DNA of 64,000 nt from Candidatus Pedobacter colombiensis (GTDB taxonomy: Bacteria; Bacteroidota; Bacteroidia; Sphingobacteriales; Sphingobacteriaceae): positions 558,001-622,000 of the forward strand of contig CP119313.1 of the NCBI GenBank assembly GCA_029202485.1, given 5' to 3'. The position numbers and the translations under genes were made by a program. Positions 1 through 7,188 of this stretch are shown piece after piece (position 1 is the stretch's first letter; each line of letters opens with the position of its first letter). The notes beneath the pieces are model-generated. The model did no database searches, was not told where the DNA came from, and saw only the letters and a list, made by a program, of their open reading frames with translations.

Positions 1-16
1 GGTAGATTGAAAGATT

Positions 17-889
17 TTATTTGAAAACAGCCTTGAGCTCTTTTCGATATTGCGAGGCACTTTTGCCGGTAAATTCTTGAAACACCTTATTAAAGTGGCT
101 GAAATTATTAAAACCACTTTCGTAGCTAATATTTGCAATGCTGATTTGTTTCTCTGCTAAAAGCTTAGATGCATGTACAATTCTATATTCGTTTACGAAT
201 TGCGTAAACGTTTTTTTTGTGATTTTCTTAAAATATCTGCAAAAAGAGGGGACAGTCATGCTCGACATTTCTGCAATAGCCGGTAAATTGATCTCTTCCT
301 GAAAATGATCTTTAACATAATTAAAGACCATATTAATTCTGTCATTGTCCTGGATTTGCATTTCCATTGAAAACCCAGCTGCATTTAAAATTTTATAATC
401 TGTAGCGTGCTCCAGTTCTTTTAAAACGTTTAATAAGGTTAAAAGTCTTTCAAAAGGCTCTTGTTCATCCATTATTTCAATTTTATCACCTACAGCATCT
501 TTTGTTTTTTGTCCAAAAGCAATACCACCTTTTGCCTTATTAAATAAGTCGGACATGTATCTTGTTTCCTGGAGAGCTAAGAAATCGGCTCCAAGAAAAT
601 CAGGTTTCATTTGAATAACGGTTTCGTTTTTATTTCCGGTATTGGTATCGGTGAAGCCACAATGAGGTAAATTACTACCAATCAAGATGAGATCACCCTC
701 AGTATAATAAGATATATGGCTTCCAATTTGTCGCTTTCCTGATCCCCCATTTACAAAAACCATCTCAATTTCGGGGTGATAATGCCAAACATGAGCTTTA
801 TTGTTCAGATTTTCTATATATTTTGAATAGTAAAACGAACTTCCAAAAGAGGGTTCAATAACTTCAAATCCTGGCTTTATATTCTTCAT
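17..889 (-). CDS. AraC-family transcriptional regulator with cupin sensor domain
   Basis: This is a one-component DNA-binding regulator of about 290 residues. The N-terminal part (about residues 25-100) looks like an AraC-type cupin, with the His-rich stretch HVWHYHPEIEMVF and the segment GDLILIGSNLPHCG. The C-terminal 100 residues carry two helix-turn-helix units, ending in the typical AraC signature (NISYESGFNNFSHFNKVF). I start at the ATG at 889; an in-frame TTG nine bases upstream is less likely. The gene is divergent from the small exported protein at 1063 and close to the window edge, so its target is unknown. The family usually responds to a sugar or other small ligand. The family call is firm, the ligand unknown. 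Confidence 0.9.
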   Translation of the reverse strand: MKNIKPGFEVIEPSFGSSFYYSKYIENLNNKAHVWHYHPEIEMVFVNGGSGKRQIGSHISYYTEGDLILIGSNLPHCGFTDTNTGNKNETVIQMKPDFLGADFLALQETRYMSDLFNKAKGGIAFGQKTKDAVGDKIEIMDEQEPFERLLTLLNVLKELEHATDYKILNAAGFSMEMQIQDNDRINMVFNYVKDHFQEEINLPAIAEMSSMTVPSFCRYFKKITKKTFTQFVNEYRIVHASKLLAEKQISIANISYESGFNNFSHFNKVFQEFTGKSASQYRKELKAVFK

Positions 890-1014
890 ATTTTGCAAAT
901 CAAAAATACTTAAAAATCATGTTTGTTGCTTTTTTGTCTCAAAAGAACTTACAAGCTGTTAATATAGCATAGATATCGGAGAATATGCAATAAAGTTTTA
1001 ATTGAAAGGGGGAG

Positions 1015-1022
1015 TAATTTTG
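1015..1022 (+). promoter_or_regulatory. candidate -7 box upstream of the 1063 gene
   Basis: TAATTTTG fits the Bacteroidota -7 consensus TAnnTTTG and would place transcription start about 35 bases before the ATG at 1063. No good -33 TTTG is seen at the right distance, so this is tentative. Confidence 0.3.
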
Positions 1023-1062
1023 GGGTATAAAATAATTGTTAACCTTTTAAACAATATTTATC

Positions 1063-1656
1063 ATGAAAAAATTACTAAAAATCAGTTTAATAGCAGTTTC
1101 ACTATTGTTTTCTGCTAGTTTGTATGCAAGTGAGGGCTCGTTTGTATTAAAAGTTAAGAGTGTAGATGAAAAATTAGTTACTTTTTATATTGATGAGGCG
1201 CAAAATGTAGATGTTTCTATTTATGGGGGTGAAAATGAACTTGTATATGAGAAAAGAATCAAAGCAAAAGGCGCTTCGACCAAAACTTATGACTTAAGTT
1301 CTTTCCCGGATGGAAGTTATACATTTAAAATGGCAACAGAATCGAAAGTAACTGAATATAAGATTTTGATTGAGCAAGGTAAAACTTTAGTGTCTAATCC
1401 TGTAATTATTGAAAAGTTTAAGCCGGTTTTAACCAAGGAAAATAACACGATAACGCTAAACCTGGAAAACGCTGCTAAGGGACCAATCGAACTTCGGATT
1501 TTAAACGAATACAATGATCAATTGTATAATGAAGTTTTTGAGGGGGAGGCAACAGTGATAAAAAGGTTTAACGTATCTAAAGTAGGTTTGGGTGATTTAA
1601 TTTTTTTGATTAAATCTGACAATCAAGAGTTTAGCAAAGTGGTTCAAATGCGATAA
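1063..1656 (+). CDS. exported protein of unknown function, 197 aa
   Basis: I do not recognise a named family. The protein begins with a clear Sec signal peptide (MKKLLKISLIAVSLLFSASLYA), so it is periplasmic or surface-associated. The rest is rich in alternating hydrophobic and polar residues and appears to contain two similar beta-sandwich-like halves (about residues 25-105 and 115-197). Each half has a segment of the type 'YDLSSFPDGSYTFKM' or 'FNVSKVGLGDLIFLI'. This resembles the small beta domains found in many Bacteroidota secreted proteins, but it lacks the conserved C-terminal signature of type IX secretion substrates. It is a single gene followed by a terminator-like hairpin. Confidence 0.65.
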   Translation: MKKLLKISLIAVSLLFSASLYASEGSFVLKVKSVDEKLVTFYIDEAQNVDVSIYGGENELVYEKRIKAKGASTKTYDLSSFPDGSYTFKMATESKVTEYKILIEQGKTLVSNPVIIEKFKPVLTKENNTITLNLENAAKGPIELRILNEYNDQLYNEVFEGEATVIKRFNVSKVGLGDLIFLIKSDNQEFSKVVQMR

Positions 1657-1677
1657 GTAATTAGTTTTTATACTTTG

Positions 1678-1714
1678 AAGAGGTGGTCTCGAAAGGGTTG
1701 CCTCTTTTTTTTTG
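1678..1714 (+). terminator. rho-independent terminator candidate
   Basis: AAGAGG at 1678-1683 pairs with CCTCTT at 1701-1706 and is followed by a T-run. The inner part of the stem is imperfect. It lies 22 bases after the stop of the 1063 gene. Confidence 0.5.
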
Positions 1715-1741
1715 TTTTATTTGTGAGAAATGTTATTTTTG
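1711..1741 (+). promoter_or_regulatory. promoter of the 1763 gene (TTTG-N19-TATTTTTG)
   Basis: A -33 TTTG at 1711-1714 and a -7 TATTTTTG at 1734-1741, separated by 19 bases, match the Bacteroidota sigma-A consensus. The expected transcription start (about 1747) lies downstream of the ATG at 1730. It therefore supports the ATG at 1763 as the real start. Confidence 0.6.
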
Positions 1742-1762
1742 TTAAAATTAACATTTTTATTT

Positions 1763-3010
1763 ATGAGACGCTTTCTATTTCTATTGTTTTGTACCTTGCC
1801 TGTTCTTGGATTTTCGCAAGCCAATTTTCAAAAAGGTTATATCCTAACCAATTCAAAAGATACTGTAAAAGGCTACATTGATTATAAGGAACGTAGGTTT
1901 AATCCTGTTACTATCAATTTTGTTATCGAACCTAAGGGGGAGGTAAAGGTTTATGGGCTGGCAGATTGTGCCGGTTATGGTATTGATGGTGTTTGTACCT
2001 ATCAGCGTCATACAGTTAGCGTTAGTATGAGTCGAATAGACCCCGCATCACTTAGTGTAGGGGCGGATATGACAAGCCAACGATTAACTGTTTTTTTAAG
2101 GCTTTTGCAAGCGGGTAAAAACATGACCTTATTTTCTTATGTAGATGTGCTTAAATCTCGTTTTTACATTCAGGATAAAGATATTAATGAGCCGGTAGAG
2201 CTATTAAATAATTTGTATTTAGACCCTGTTAAGCAGGGCGAAATCATTGCAGATGTTAAATATGTTAGGCAAATAGCTGCAGAAGCGAGAAAGTTTGGCT
2301 CCGCAATTGACGAAGGCAAATTGCTGCGTCTGCCATATAAGGAAAAAAATCTTTTAAAAGTGGTTTCGGTTATCAATGATGAAAAACTGGTTAAAGCAAA
2401 GTCTAAAAGCATGCGCTTTTTTGCCGGTGCCGGATTAAATATAAGTAATGCAAGTTACACTGGAAGCCATCGTCTGGCTGACCCCGGCACGAAGTCAAAA
2501 ACATCTTATTCCCCTATGTTGACTACAGGGATGGATTTTCTTATAAATCCTGATATTGGAAAGATGATCATTCGTGCTGAACTTTCTTTATTAACCAATA
2601 AAAATGAACTTTCAGTATTTTCAACATCGAGGCAGCCAGATATGTATGCACTGCATTCTTTTGATAATTTTAGTTTTGAAATTATGCCTCAGGTTATTTA
2701 TAATTTTTATAATACGGTGAAGACAAAGGCTTTTGTGGGAATTGGACTTGGATTTAATTTTACGTCTACTAGCAATAATAAATACTATCTGAGCGTAACT
2801 CCAGAGGATCGGGTATACGATCCTTATATTCAGATGGATTTCAAGAAATTTTATTTTGCTGCACAGCTTAAGACTGGAGTGGTGATCAATAAAAGATTTG
2901 AAATTGCTGCCGGTTTTGTACCACCCACGGCAATCACTAGTTATAGCTATTTTAATGTGAATATGCAGCGGGTAAAAATTGGATTTAACTATCTGTTTGG
3001 TAAATATTAA
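1763..3010 (+). CDS. exported beta-barrel-like protein, 415 aa, function unknown
   Basis: Signal peptide MRRFLFLLFCTLPVLGFSQA, then a mature protein of about 395 residues. The first half contains segments such as 'GYILTNSKDTVKGYIDYKER', typical of a Bacteroidota family of uncharacterised surface proteins. The second half (from about residue 215) has amphipathic strands and ends in an aromatic residue (FNYLFGKY), as outer-membrane barrels do. An upstream in-frame ATG at 1730 lies before the predicted transcription start and would spoil the signal peptide, so 1763 is chosen. It stands alone before the ribosomal operon. Outer-membrane location is an inference; no function is assigned. Confidence 0.6.
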   Translation: MRRFLFLLFCTLPVLGFSQANFQKGYILTNSKDTVKGYIDYKERRFNPVTINFVIEPKGEVKVYGLADCAGYGIDGVCTYQRHTVSVSMSRIDPASLSVGADMTSQRLTVFLRLLQAGKNMTLFSYVDVLKSRFYIQDKDINEPVELLNNLYLDPVKQGEIIADVKYVRQIAAEARKFGSAIDEGKLLRLPYKEKNLLKVVSVINDEKLVKAKSKSMRFFAGAGLNISNASYTGSHRLADPGTKSKTSYSPMLTTGMDFLINPDIGKMIIRAELSLLTNKNELSVFSTSRQPDMYALHSFDNFSFEIMPQVIYNFYNTVKTKAFVGIGLGFNFTSTSNNKYYLSVTPEDRVYDPYIQMDFKKFYFAAQLKTGVVINKRFEIAAGFVPPTAITSYSYFNVNMQRVKIGFNYLFGKY

Positions 3011-3025
3011 TCTTTTTATTATGTG

Positions 3026-3056
3026 TTTGATTAATAGAAAATTATTACTATTTTTG
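3026..3056 (+). promoter_or_regulatory. promoter of the rpsF-rpsR-rplI operon
   Basis: TTTG at 3026-3029, a 19-base spacer, and TATTTTTG at 3049-3056 match the Bacteroidota -33/-7 consensus. It leaves a 5' leader of about 40 bases before rpsF. Confidence 0.75.
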
Positions 3057-3102
3057 CATCCCGCATTAAGAGCGGATTAATTAAAAAATAAACAAAATAA
3101 CA

Positions 3103-3465
3103 ATGAATCAGTACGAAACTGTTATCGTTCTAACCCCGTTGTTGTCAGAAGAAGTTGCGAAAGAGGCAATTGCCAAATTCAGCAAAATCATCGCTGACAG
3201 CGGAGCCGAAATTGTTCAAGAGGACAATTGGGGTTTGAGAAAATTAGCGTATCCGATTGAGAAAAAAGCAAGCGGATTCTTCCACCTTACAGAGTACAAA
3301 TCTTCTGGTGAATTAATTAGTAAATTGGAATTGGAGCTTAAGCGTGATGAGCGTGTGCTACGTTTCCTTACCATTAGATTAGACCGTCATGCGGTTGCTT
3401 ATAATGAGAAGAAACGCAGTGGTGCTTTTAACAAAAAACCTAAGAAAGAGGAGGTTGCAGGATAA
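3103..3465 (+). CDS. rpsF: 30S ribosomal protein bS6
   Basis: Ribosomal protein bS6 (120 aa) binds the central domain of 16S rRNA as a dimer with bS18. The start MNQYETVIVLTPLLSEE, the central segment 'NWGLRKLAYPIEKKASGFF' and the segment 'LELELKRDERVLRFLTIR' are diagnostic. It is the first gene of a three-gene ribosomal operon. The stop codon overlaps the rpsR start by one base (TAATG), which suggests translational coupling with its partner bS18. The C-terminal tail is lysine-rich, as in other members of the phylum. Confidence 0.98.
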   Translation: MNQYETVIVLTPLLSEEVAKEAIAKFSKIIADSGAEIVQEDNWGLRKLAYPIEKKASGFFHLTEYKSSGELISKLELELKRDERVLRFLTIRLDRHAVAYNEKKRSGAFNKKPKKEEVAG

Positions 3466-3728
3466 TGGCTAAAGATCAAATACAATATGTTACTGCTCCA
3501 AAAGTGGACGATAACAGAAAAAAATATTGCCGTTTCAGAAAAAACGGGATTAAATATATTGATTACAAAGACGCAAACTTCTTGTTAAAATTCATCAATG
3601 ATCAAGGTAAATTATTACCTCGCCGTTTAACCGGTACTTCATTGAAATTTCAACGTAAAGTGGCTCAAGCGGTAAAACGTGCACGTCACATTGGTTTGTT
3701 ACCTTTTGTTGCTGACCAATTAAAATAG
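3465..3728 (+). CDS. rpsR: 30S ribosomal protein bS18
   Basis: bS18 (87 aa) pairs with bS6 on the 30S platform. Recognisable features are 'KKYCRFRKNGIKYIDYKD' near the N-terminus and the basic motif 'LPRRLTGTSLKFQRKVAQA', followed by 'VKRARHIGLLPFV'. The start overlaps the rpsF stop and rplI begins 10 bases after its stop. No ssb or priB lies between rpsF and rpsR, unlike the order in Proteobacteria or Firmicutes. Confidence 0.98.
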   Translation: MAKDQIQYVTAPKVDDNRKKYCRFRKNGIKYIDYKDANFLLKFINDQGKLLPRRLTGTSLKFQRKVAQAVKRARHIGLLPFVADQLK

Positions 3729-3738
3729 GAGCTGAGAG

Positions 3739-4182
3739 ATGGAAATCATTTTAAAACAAGATATCAAATCCCTAGGGGAGAAAGATGATATCGTTAATGT
3801 AAAGCCAGGATATGGTCGTAATTACTTAATCCCTCAAGGATTTGGTGCTTTGGCTACTCCTTCAGCTAAAAAAATATTAGCGGAAAACTTAAAGCAAGCT
3901 GCTTTTAAACAAGATAAAATTAAGAAAGATGCTGAAGGCATTGCTGAGCGTTTAGCTGATGTTAAATTGTCTATCGGTGCTAAAGCTGGTGAAACAGGTA
4001 AGATTTTTGGTGCTGTAAATACCATTATGATTGCTGACGCATTGAAACAAAAAGGTTTTGATGTTGATCGTCGCCGTATTACTTTCGAAACTGAACCTAA
4101 ATTTGTTGGTGAATATGTTGCCAACTTAAACTTACACAAAGAAGTGAAAGTTAAAGTTTCTTTCGAAGTTGTAGCTGAGTAA
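3739..4182 (+). CDS. rplI: 50S ribosomal protein bL9
   Basis: bL9 (147 aa) binds 23S rRNA near the L1 stalk and helps keep the reading frame. The N-terminal domain shows the signature 'IKSLGEKDDIVNVKPGYGRN' and 'YLIPQGFGALAT'. A long helix (about residues 45-75) joins it to the C-terminal domain with 'GKIFGAVNTIMIADALKQKG'. It is the last gene of the operon and is followed directly by a strong terminator. Confidence 0.98.
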   Translation: MEIILKQDIKSLGEKDDIVNVKPGYGRNYLIPQGFGALATPSAKKILAENLKQAAFKQDKIKKDAEGIAERLADVKLSIGAKAGETGKIFGAVNTIMIADALKQKGFDVDRRRITFETEPKFVGEYVANLNLHKEVKVKVSFEVVAE

Positions 4183-4200
4183 TCTTACTTATTCGATATA

Positions 4201-4234
4201 AAAAAAGCTTCCTGAATTTCAGGAAGCTTTTTTT
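4201..4234 (+). terminator. rho-independent terminator after rplI
   Basis: A near-perfect hairpin (AAAAAAGCTTCCTGA pairing with TCAGGAAGCTTTTTT, 3-base loop) with a T-run ends the ribosomal operon. The A-run on the other side means it could also serve the convergent gene ending at 4249. Confidence 0.9.
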
Positions 4235-4248
4235 ATGCGCTTTTAATT

Positions 4249-4539
4249 TTATTTTCTCCTTCTGTTTTTGGCTTCCTCAATGATCTGACGGATTTGTTTG
4301 ATGTCACTTTTAGAAAAGCCACTGACCTCAATTTTATTTCCGGTTAAAAATAACCTTAAAGTAGAGAAGCCAATCATAGGTGAATCTACTTCAATAGAAG
4401 TAATGTCTTCATAGTTCAGATATTTCGAATCTCCGCTAAATAAGCCTGGTGATTTGATTTCTATACTGTTTTCTTCCAGGTGAATTTCCGTTGGAAATAC
4501 CTTGTTGCCTTCTGATAGTCTGGATGCTGTAAATTTCAT
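4249..4539 (-). CDS. small bacterial PH-like domain protein
   Basis: A 96-residue protein with no signal peptide. Its pattern of short strands ending in one basic helix ('SDIKQIRQIIEEAKNRRRK') and the segment 'SKYLNYEDITSIEVDSPMIGFSTLRLFL' resemble small bacterial pleckstrin-homology-like domains. The role of these domains is generally unknown. It is convergent with rplI and divergent from mtgA. The domain call comes from sequence pattern only. Confidence 0.6.
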   Translation of the reverse strand: MKFTASRLSEGNKVFPTEIHLEENSIEIKSPGLFSGDSKYLNYEDITSIEVDSPMIGFSTLRLFLTGNKIEVSGFSKSDIKQIRQIIEEAKNRRRK

Positions 4540-4616
4540 GATGCAGTAAATTTAAGTAATTTATTTAATTCTTTCATTTGATAGAATTGGTTGTAAGTTG
4601 AAATTAATGTTTTTAT

Positions 4617-4624
4617 TATCTTTG
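4617..4624 (+). promoter_or_regulatory. candidate -7 box directly upstream of mtgA
   Basis: TATCTTTG fits TAnnTTTG and ends only four bases before the mtgA ATG (4629). If used, transcription would start at or next to the start codon. TTG triplets are present 16 or 23 bases upstream but none at the ideal distance. Confidence 0.4.
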
Positions 4625-4628
4625 ACTG

Positions 4629-5351
4629 ATGGCACAAAAGAAACGTTCGAACAGTAAATCAAAACAATCATTTACAAAAAAAATATCTTCGATAGCGACC
4701 AGGCTTTTCCTTTGGTTTTTATTGGTTAGTGTATTGTGGGTGTTAATTTACCGATTCGTTAATCCACCTATCACCTTATTGATGGTATTGCGGAATATAG
4801 AACGCAAGAGCGAAGGAAAACCATCAAAAATGGAGAAGAAATGGGTAGATTTTGATGATATATCCGATAACATGAAGCGTGCCGCTGTCTCGGCAGAAGA
4901 TCAGCTGTTTTTAAAGCATATTGGTTTTGATGTTAAGGCAATAGAGCAGGCTTTTAAGACGAATAAAAAGGGCGAAAAAGTAAAAGGTGGTAGTACTATT
5001 TCACAACAAACGGCAAAGAATGTGTTTTTATGGCCTGGACGTTCCTGGGTTAGAAAAGGTTTTGAAGCTTATTTTACCCTCCTGATAGAAATGTTATGGA
5101 GTAAGGAACGGATACTTGAGGTTTACCTGAATGTAATTGAGATGGGGGATGGTATTTATGGTGCCGAAGCGGCCTCACAAGCTTATTTTGGTAAATCGTG
5201 TTCCAAATTGAGTCGTTCTCAGGCTGCTTTGATTGCTGCTTGTTTCCCAAATCCAAGAAGATGGACGCCAAGAAATCCAACACGCTACATCAAACACCGC
5301 CAGTATCTGATTATGAAAAACATGAAGAGATTGGGGCCGTTAGATTTTTAA
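4629..5351 (+). CDS. mtgA: monofunctional biosynthetic peptidoglycan transglycosylase
   Basis: A GT51 enzyme that polymerises lipid II into glycan strands on the outer face of the cytoplasmic membrane. A basic N-terminus (about residues 1-22) is followed by one membrane anchor (about 25-45). The catalytic domain has the GT51 motifs: 'SAEDQLFLKHIGFD' with the likely catalytic Glu90, then 'KGGSTISQQTAKN', and later 'KERILEVYLNVIEMGDG'. At 240 residues with no transpeptidase domain, it matches the monofunctional MtgA form. No other in-frame ATG precedes the anchor, so the start is well fixed. The sigma factor gene begins 48 bases downstream, but nothing suggests a functional link. Confidence 0.95.
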   Translation: MAQKKRSNSKSKQSFTKKISSIATRLFLWFLLVSVLWVLIYRFVNPPITLLMVLRNIERKSEGKPSKMEKKWVDFDDISDNMKRAAVSAEDQLFLKHIGFDVKAIEQAFKTNKKGEKVKGGSTISQQTAKNVFLWPGRSWVRKGFEAYFTLLIEMLWSKERILEVYLNVIEMGDGIYGAEAASQAYFGKSCSKLSRSQAALIAACFPNPRRWTPRNPTRYIKHRQYLIMKNMKRLGPLDF

Positions 5352-5399
5352 TACTGAGTATAAGTTCCCTTAAAATAATTCATATATTCAGCGCTGATT

Positions 5400-5951
5400 A
5401 TGCTGATTGAGGAAGATGATAGCTATTATTGGGAACAAATGCGCCTTGGAGATAAGCAGGCGTTGTTTGAACTGTACAATAATATGTACTTCCACCTCAT
5501 CCGTTTCGGATTGAAGATTAGTGCTGATGATGAGTTGGTAAAGGACTGCGTAAATCAGATCTTTCTAAATTTATGGGATAAAAGAGCGCGTTTAACCCCC
5601 GTTGATCATGTAAAATCTTACCTTATGACTGCTTTAAAAAGGTGTATCCTGGATCAGTTGGCTTATGTTGATAAGATGAATACAGCGATGAATAAGATGG
5701 GGGCTGAAGAAGAATGGGCTGAACTATCTTATGAAGAAATCATGATCAGACTACAACAGGATGATGAATTGAAAGGTAAACTGAGGCTAGCCATTAAACA
5801 ACTTACACCTAGACAAATGGAATTGATCCAACTAAAGTTTTTTGAGGGTTTAACTTACGAACAAATCGCAGAAAGGACTTCTCAAACGGTAAAAACAGCA
5901 TATAATACCATTTACGATGCAATTAAAACACTAAAAAGGCTGTTAAAATAA
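5400..5951 (+). CDS. ECF RNA polymerase sigma factor (FecI-like)
   Basis: A 183-residue sigma-70 family factor of the extracytoplasmic-function type. Region 2 lies at about residues 20-85 (LFELYNNMYFHLIRFGL ... VNQIFLNLWDKR). Region 4 lies at about 125-182, with the helix-turn-helix 'LTYEQIAERTSQTVKTAYNT'. The next gene encodes a FecR anti-sigma factor and the SusC receptor after that carries an STN domain. The three together form a standard surface-signalling chain: ligand in the outer-membrane receptor, FecR in the inner membrane, then sigma release. It most likely switches on the downstream SusCD/cyanophycinase genes. Confidence 0.93.
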   Translation: MLIEEDDSYYWEQMRLGDKQALFELYNNMYFHLIRFGLKISADDELVKDCVNQIFLNLWDKRARLTPVDHVKSYLMTALKRCILDQLAYVDKMNTAMNKMGAEEEWAELSYEEIMIRLQQDDELKGKLRLAIKQLTPRQMELIQLKFFEGLTYEQIAERTSQTVKTAYNTIYDAIKTLKRLLK

Positions 5952-6026
5952 AATTAATATAAAATAATTGTTATTTCCTTAGGAAAAGCTTGTGCTTTTT
6001 CTGTCTGTATAATAAAAACCACTATT

Positions 6027-7142
6027 ATGCAGTTTCCTAATGAGAATTTTTTGGTTGAAGACTTAGTTTGCAGCGAGTCTTTTCAGCAATATTGTCTTGG
6101 AGCTAGTTTGGCTGAACAACTTTCCTGGAATGAATGGATTGCCCAACATCCGGGGCGTTTGGAAGATATTGAATATGCAAAAAAAATAGTTTGTTTGTTA
6201 AGCTTAAATCAGGGCAGTCGCATTGAACAGCTAAAACAGTTGCGGTCCGGGATTAAACAACATGAGGTATTCCAGCGTAATTTATCGTTTGATAATGCTT
6301 CAGGTAATGATTTGAGCGTTGTTAAGCCTAAGCGAACAAAACTTTATAAATATATCGGTGGCGTTGCTGCTGCCGTAGCCATTTTGATTTCATTTTACTT
6401 TATCCGCAACCAATCTTCTATTCCACGTTTACCAATAGATACAGAACAACAAGCTATGCTGGTTGTTAATTCGGGTGGTGCAGCAAGGAAAACTGTGGTG
6501 TTGGAAGACGGGACTATAATTACACTGGCAAGAGAGAGCTCTATTAAGGTACTAAAGCGATTTAATACAGATAAGCGAGAACTTTGGCTTAATGGCGAAG
6601 CCTTTTTCGATGTGAAGCATGATGCTTCAAGGCCATTTACGGTACATACTCCTTTTGATGAAGTAAGGGTATTGGGTACAACTTTTAATGTAAAAGCATA
6701 CCCGGGGTCTCCGGCTATGGAAACTTCATTGATTAAAGGAAGTGTACAGGTTAACTCAAAGCAATATGCGGGATATTCTGTGATACTAAAACCCAATCAG
6801 AAGCTAATCAGTACCAAGGTAACGGATCTGGTTGCTGACAATAACCCTAAATCACATTTTGTCGTTTCATCTCTTAAAAATAGGCGCCCTGACCAGCCGC
6901 CTGTTGAATTGAAATGGGTTAAGACCCGTCTGGATATTGATAACCAGCCATTATCTGTCATTGTTAGCAAACTTCAGAATTGGTATGGTATTGAAATTCT
7001 GATTACGGATGACAAAGTAAAGGATTATCGCTATTCGGGCATTTTTGAAAATGAGACCTTAATGAAAACATTAGAGGCGCTCCAGTTATCTTATCCATTT
7101 ACTTTCAAAATGGAACAGGATAAGATCATTATCAGTAAATAA
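6027..7142 (+). CDS. FecR-family anti-sigma factor / signal transducer
   Basis: A 371-residue inner-membrane regulator. The cytoplasmic N-terminal part (about 1-105) would hold the sigma factor. A single transmembrane helix follows (about 108-126, YIGGVAAAVAILISFYFI), then a periplasmic FecR domain (about 145-250, with 'VVLEDGTIITLARESSIKV' and 'FTVHTPFDEVRVLGTTFNV'). A C-terminal DUF4974-type module (about 297-370, 'LDIDNQPLSVIVSKLQNWYG') is thought to contact the receptor STN domain. The gap to the sigma gene is 75 bases and contains a short stem (AAAAGC at 5984, GCTTTT at 5994) that could lower read-through. SusC begins 46 bases downstream. Confidence 0.93.
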   Translation: MQFPNENFLVEDLVCSESFQQYCLGASLAEQLSWNEWIAQHPGRLEDIEYAKKIVCLLSLNQGSRIEQLKQLRSGIKQHEVFQRNLSFDNASGNDLSVVKPKRTKLYKYIGGVAAAVAILISFYFIRNQSSIPRLPIDTEQQAMLVVNSGGAARKTVVLEDGTIITLARESSIKVLKRFNTDKRELWLNGEAFFDVKHDASRPFTVHTPFDEVRVLGTTFNVKAYPGSPAMETSLIKGSVQVNSKQYAGYSVILKPNQKLISTKVTDLVADNNPKSHFVVSSLKNRRPDQPPVELKWVKTRLDIDNQPLSVIVSKLQNWYGIEILITDDKVKDYRYSGIFENETLMKTLEALQLSYPFTFKMEQDKIIISK

Positions 7143-7188
7143 AGATCAATTAAACTAAACAACTATAAACCGCCTTAAACCAAACAAT

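Noticed and set aside
901..908. Reverse-strand -7 box (CAAAAATA) for the AraC gene
   Set aside because: It lies about 12 bases from the start codon with no -33 element at the right distance (the nearest CAAA is 31 bases away).
1675..1881. 68-residue reading frame overlapping the start of the 1763 gene
   Set aside because: It covers a terminator and promoter and reads out of frame with a well-supported signal peptide.
5984..5999. Terminator between sigma factor and FecR
   Set aside because: The stem is only 6 bp and lacks a proper T-run; at most it is a weak attenuator.
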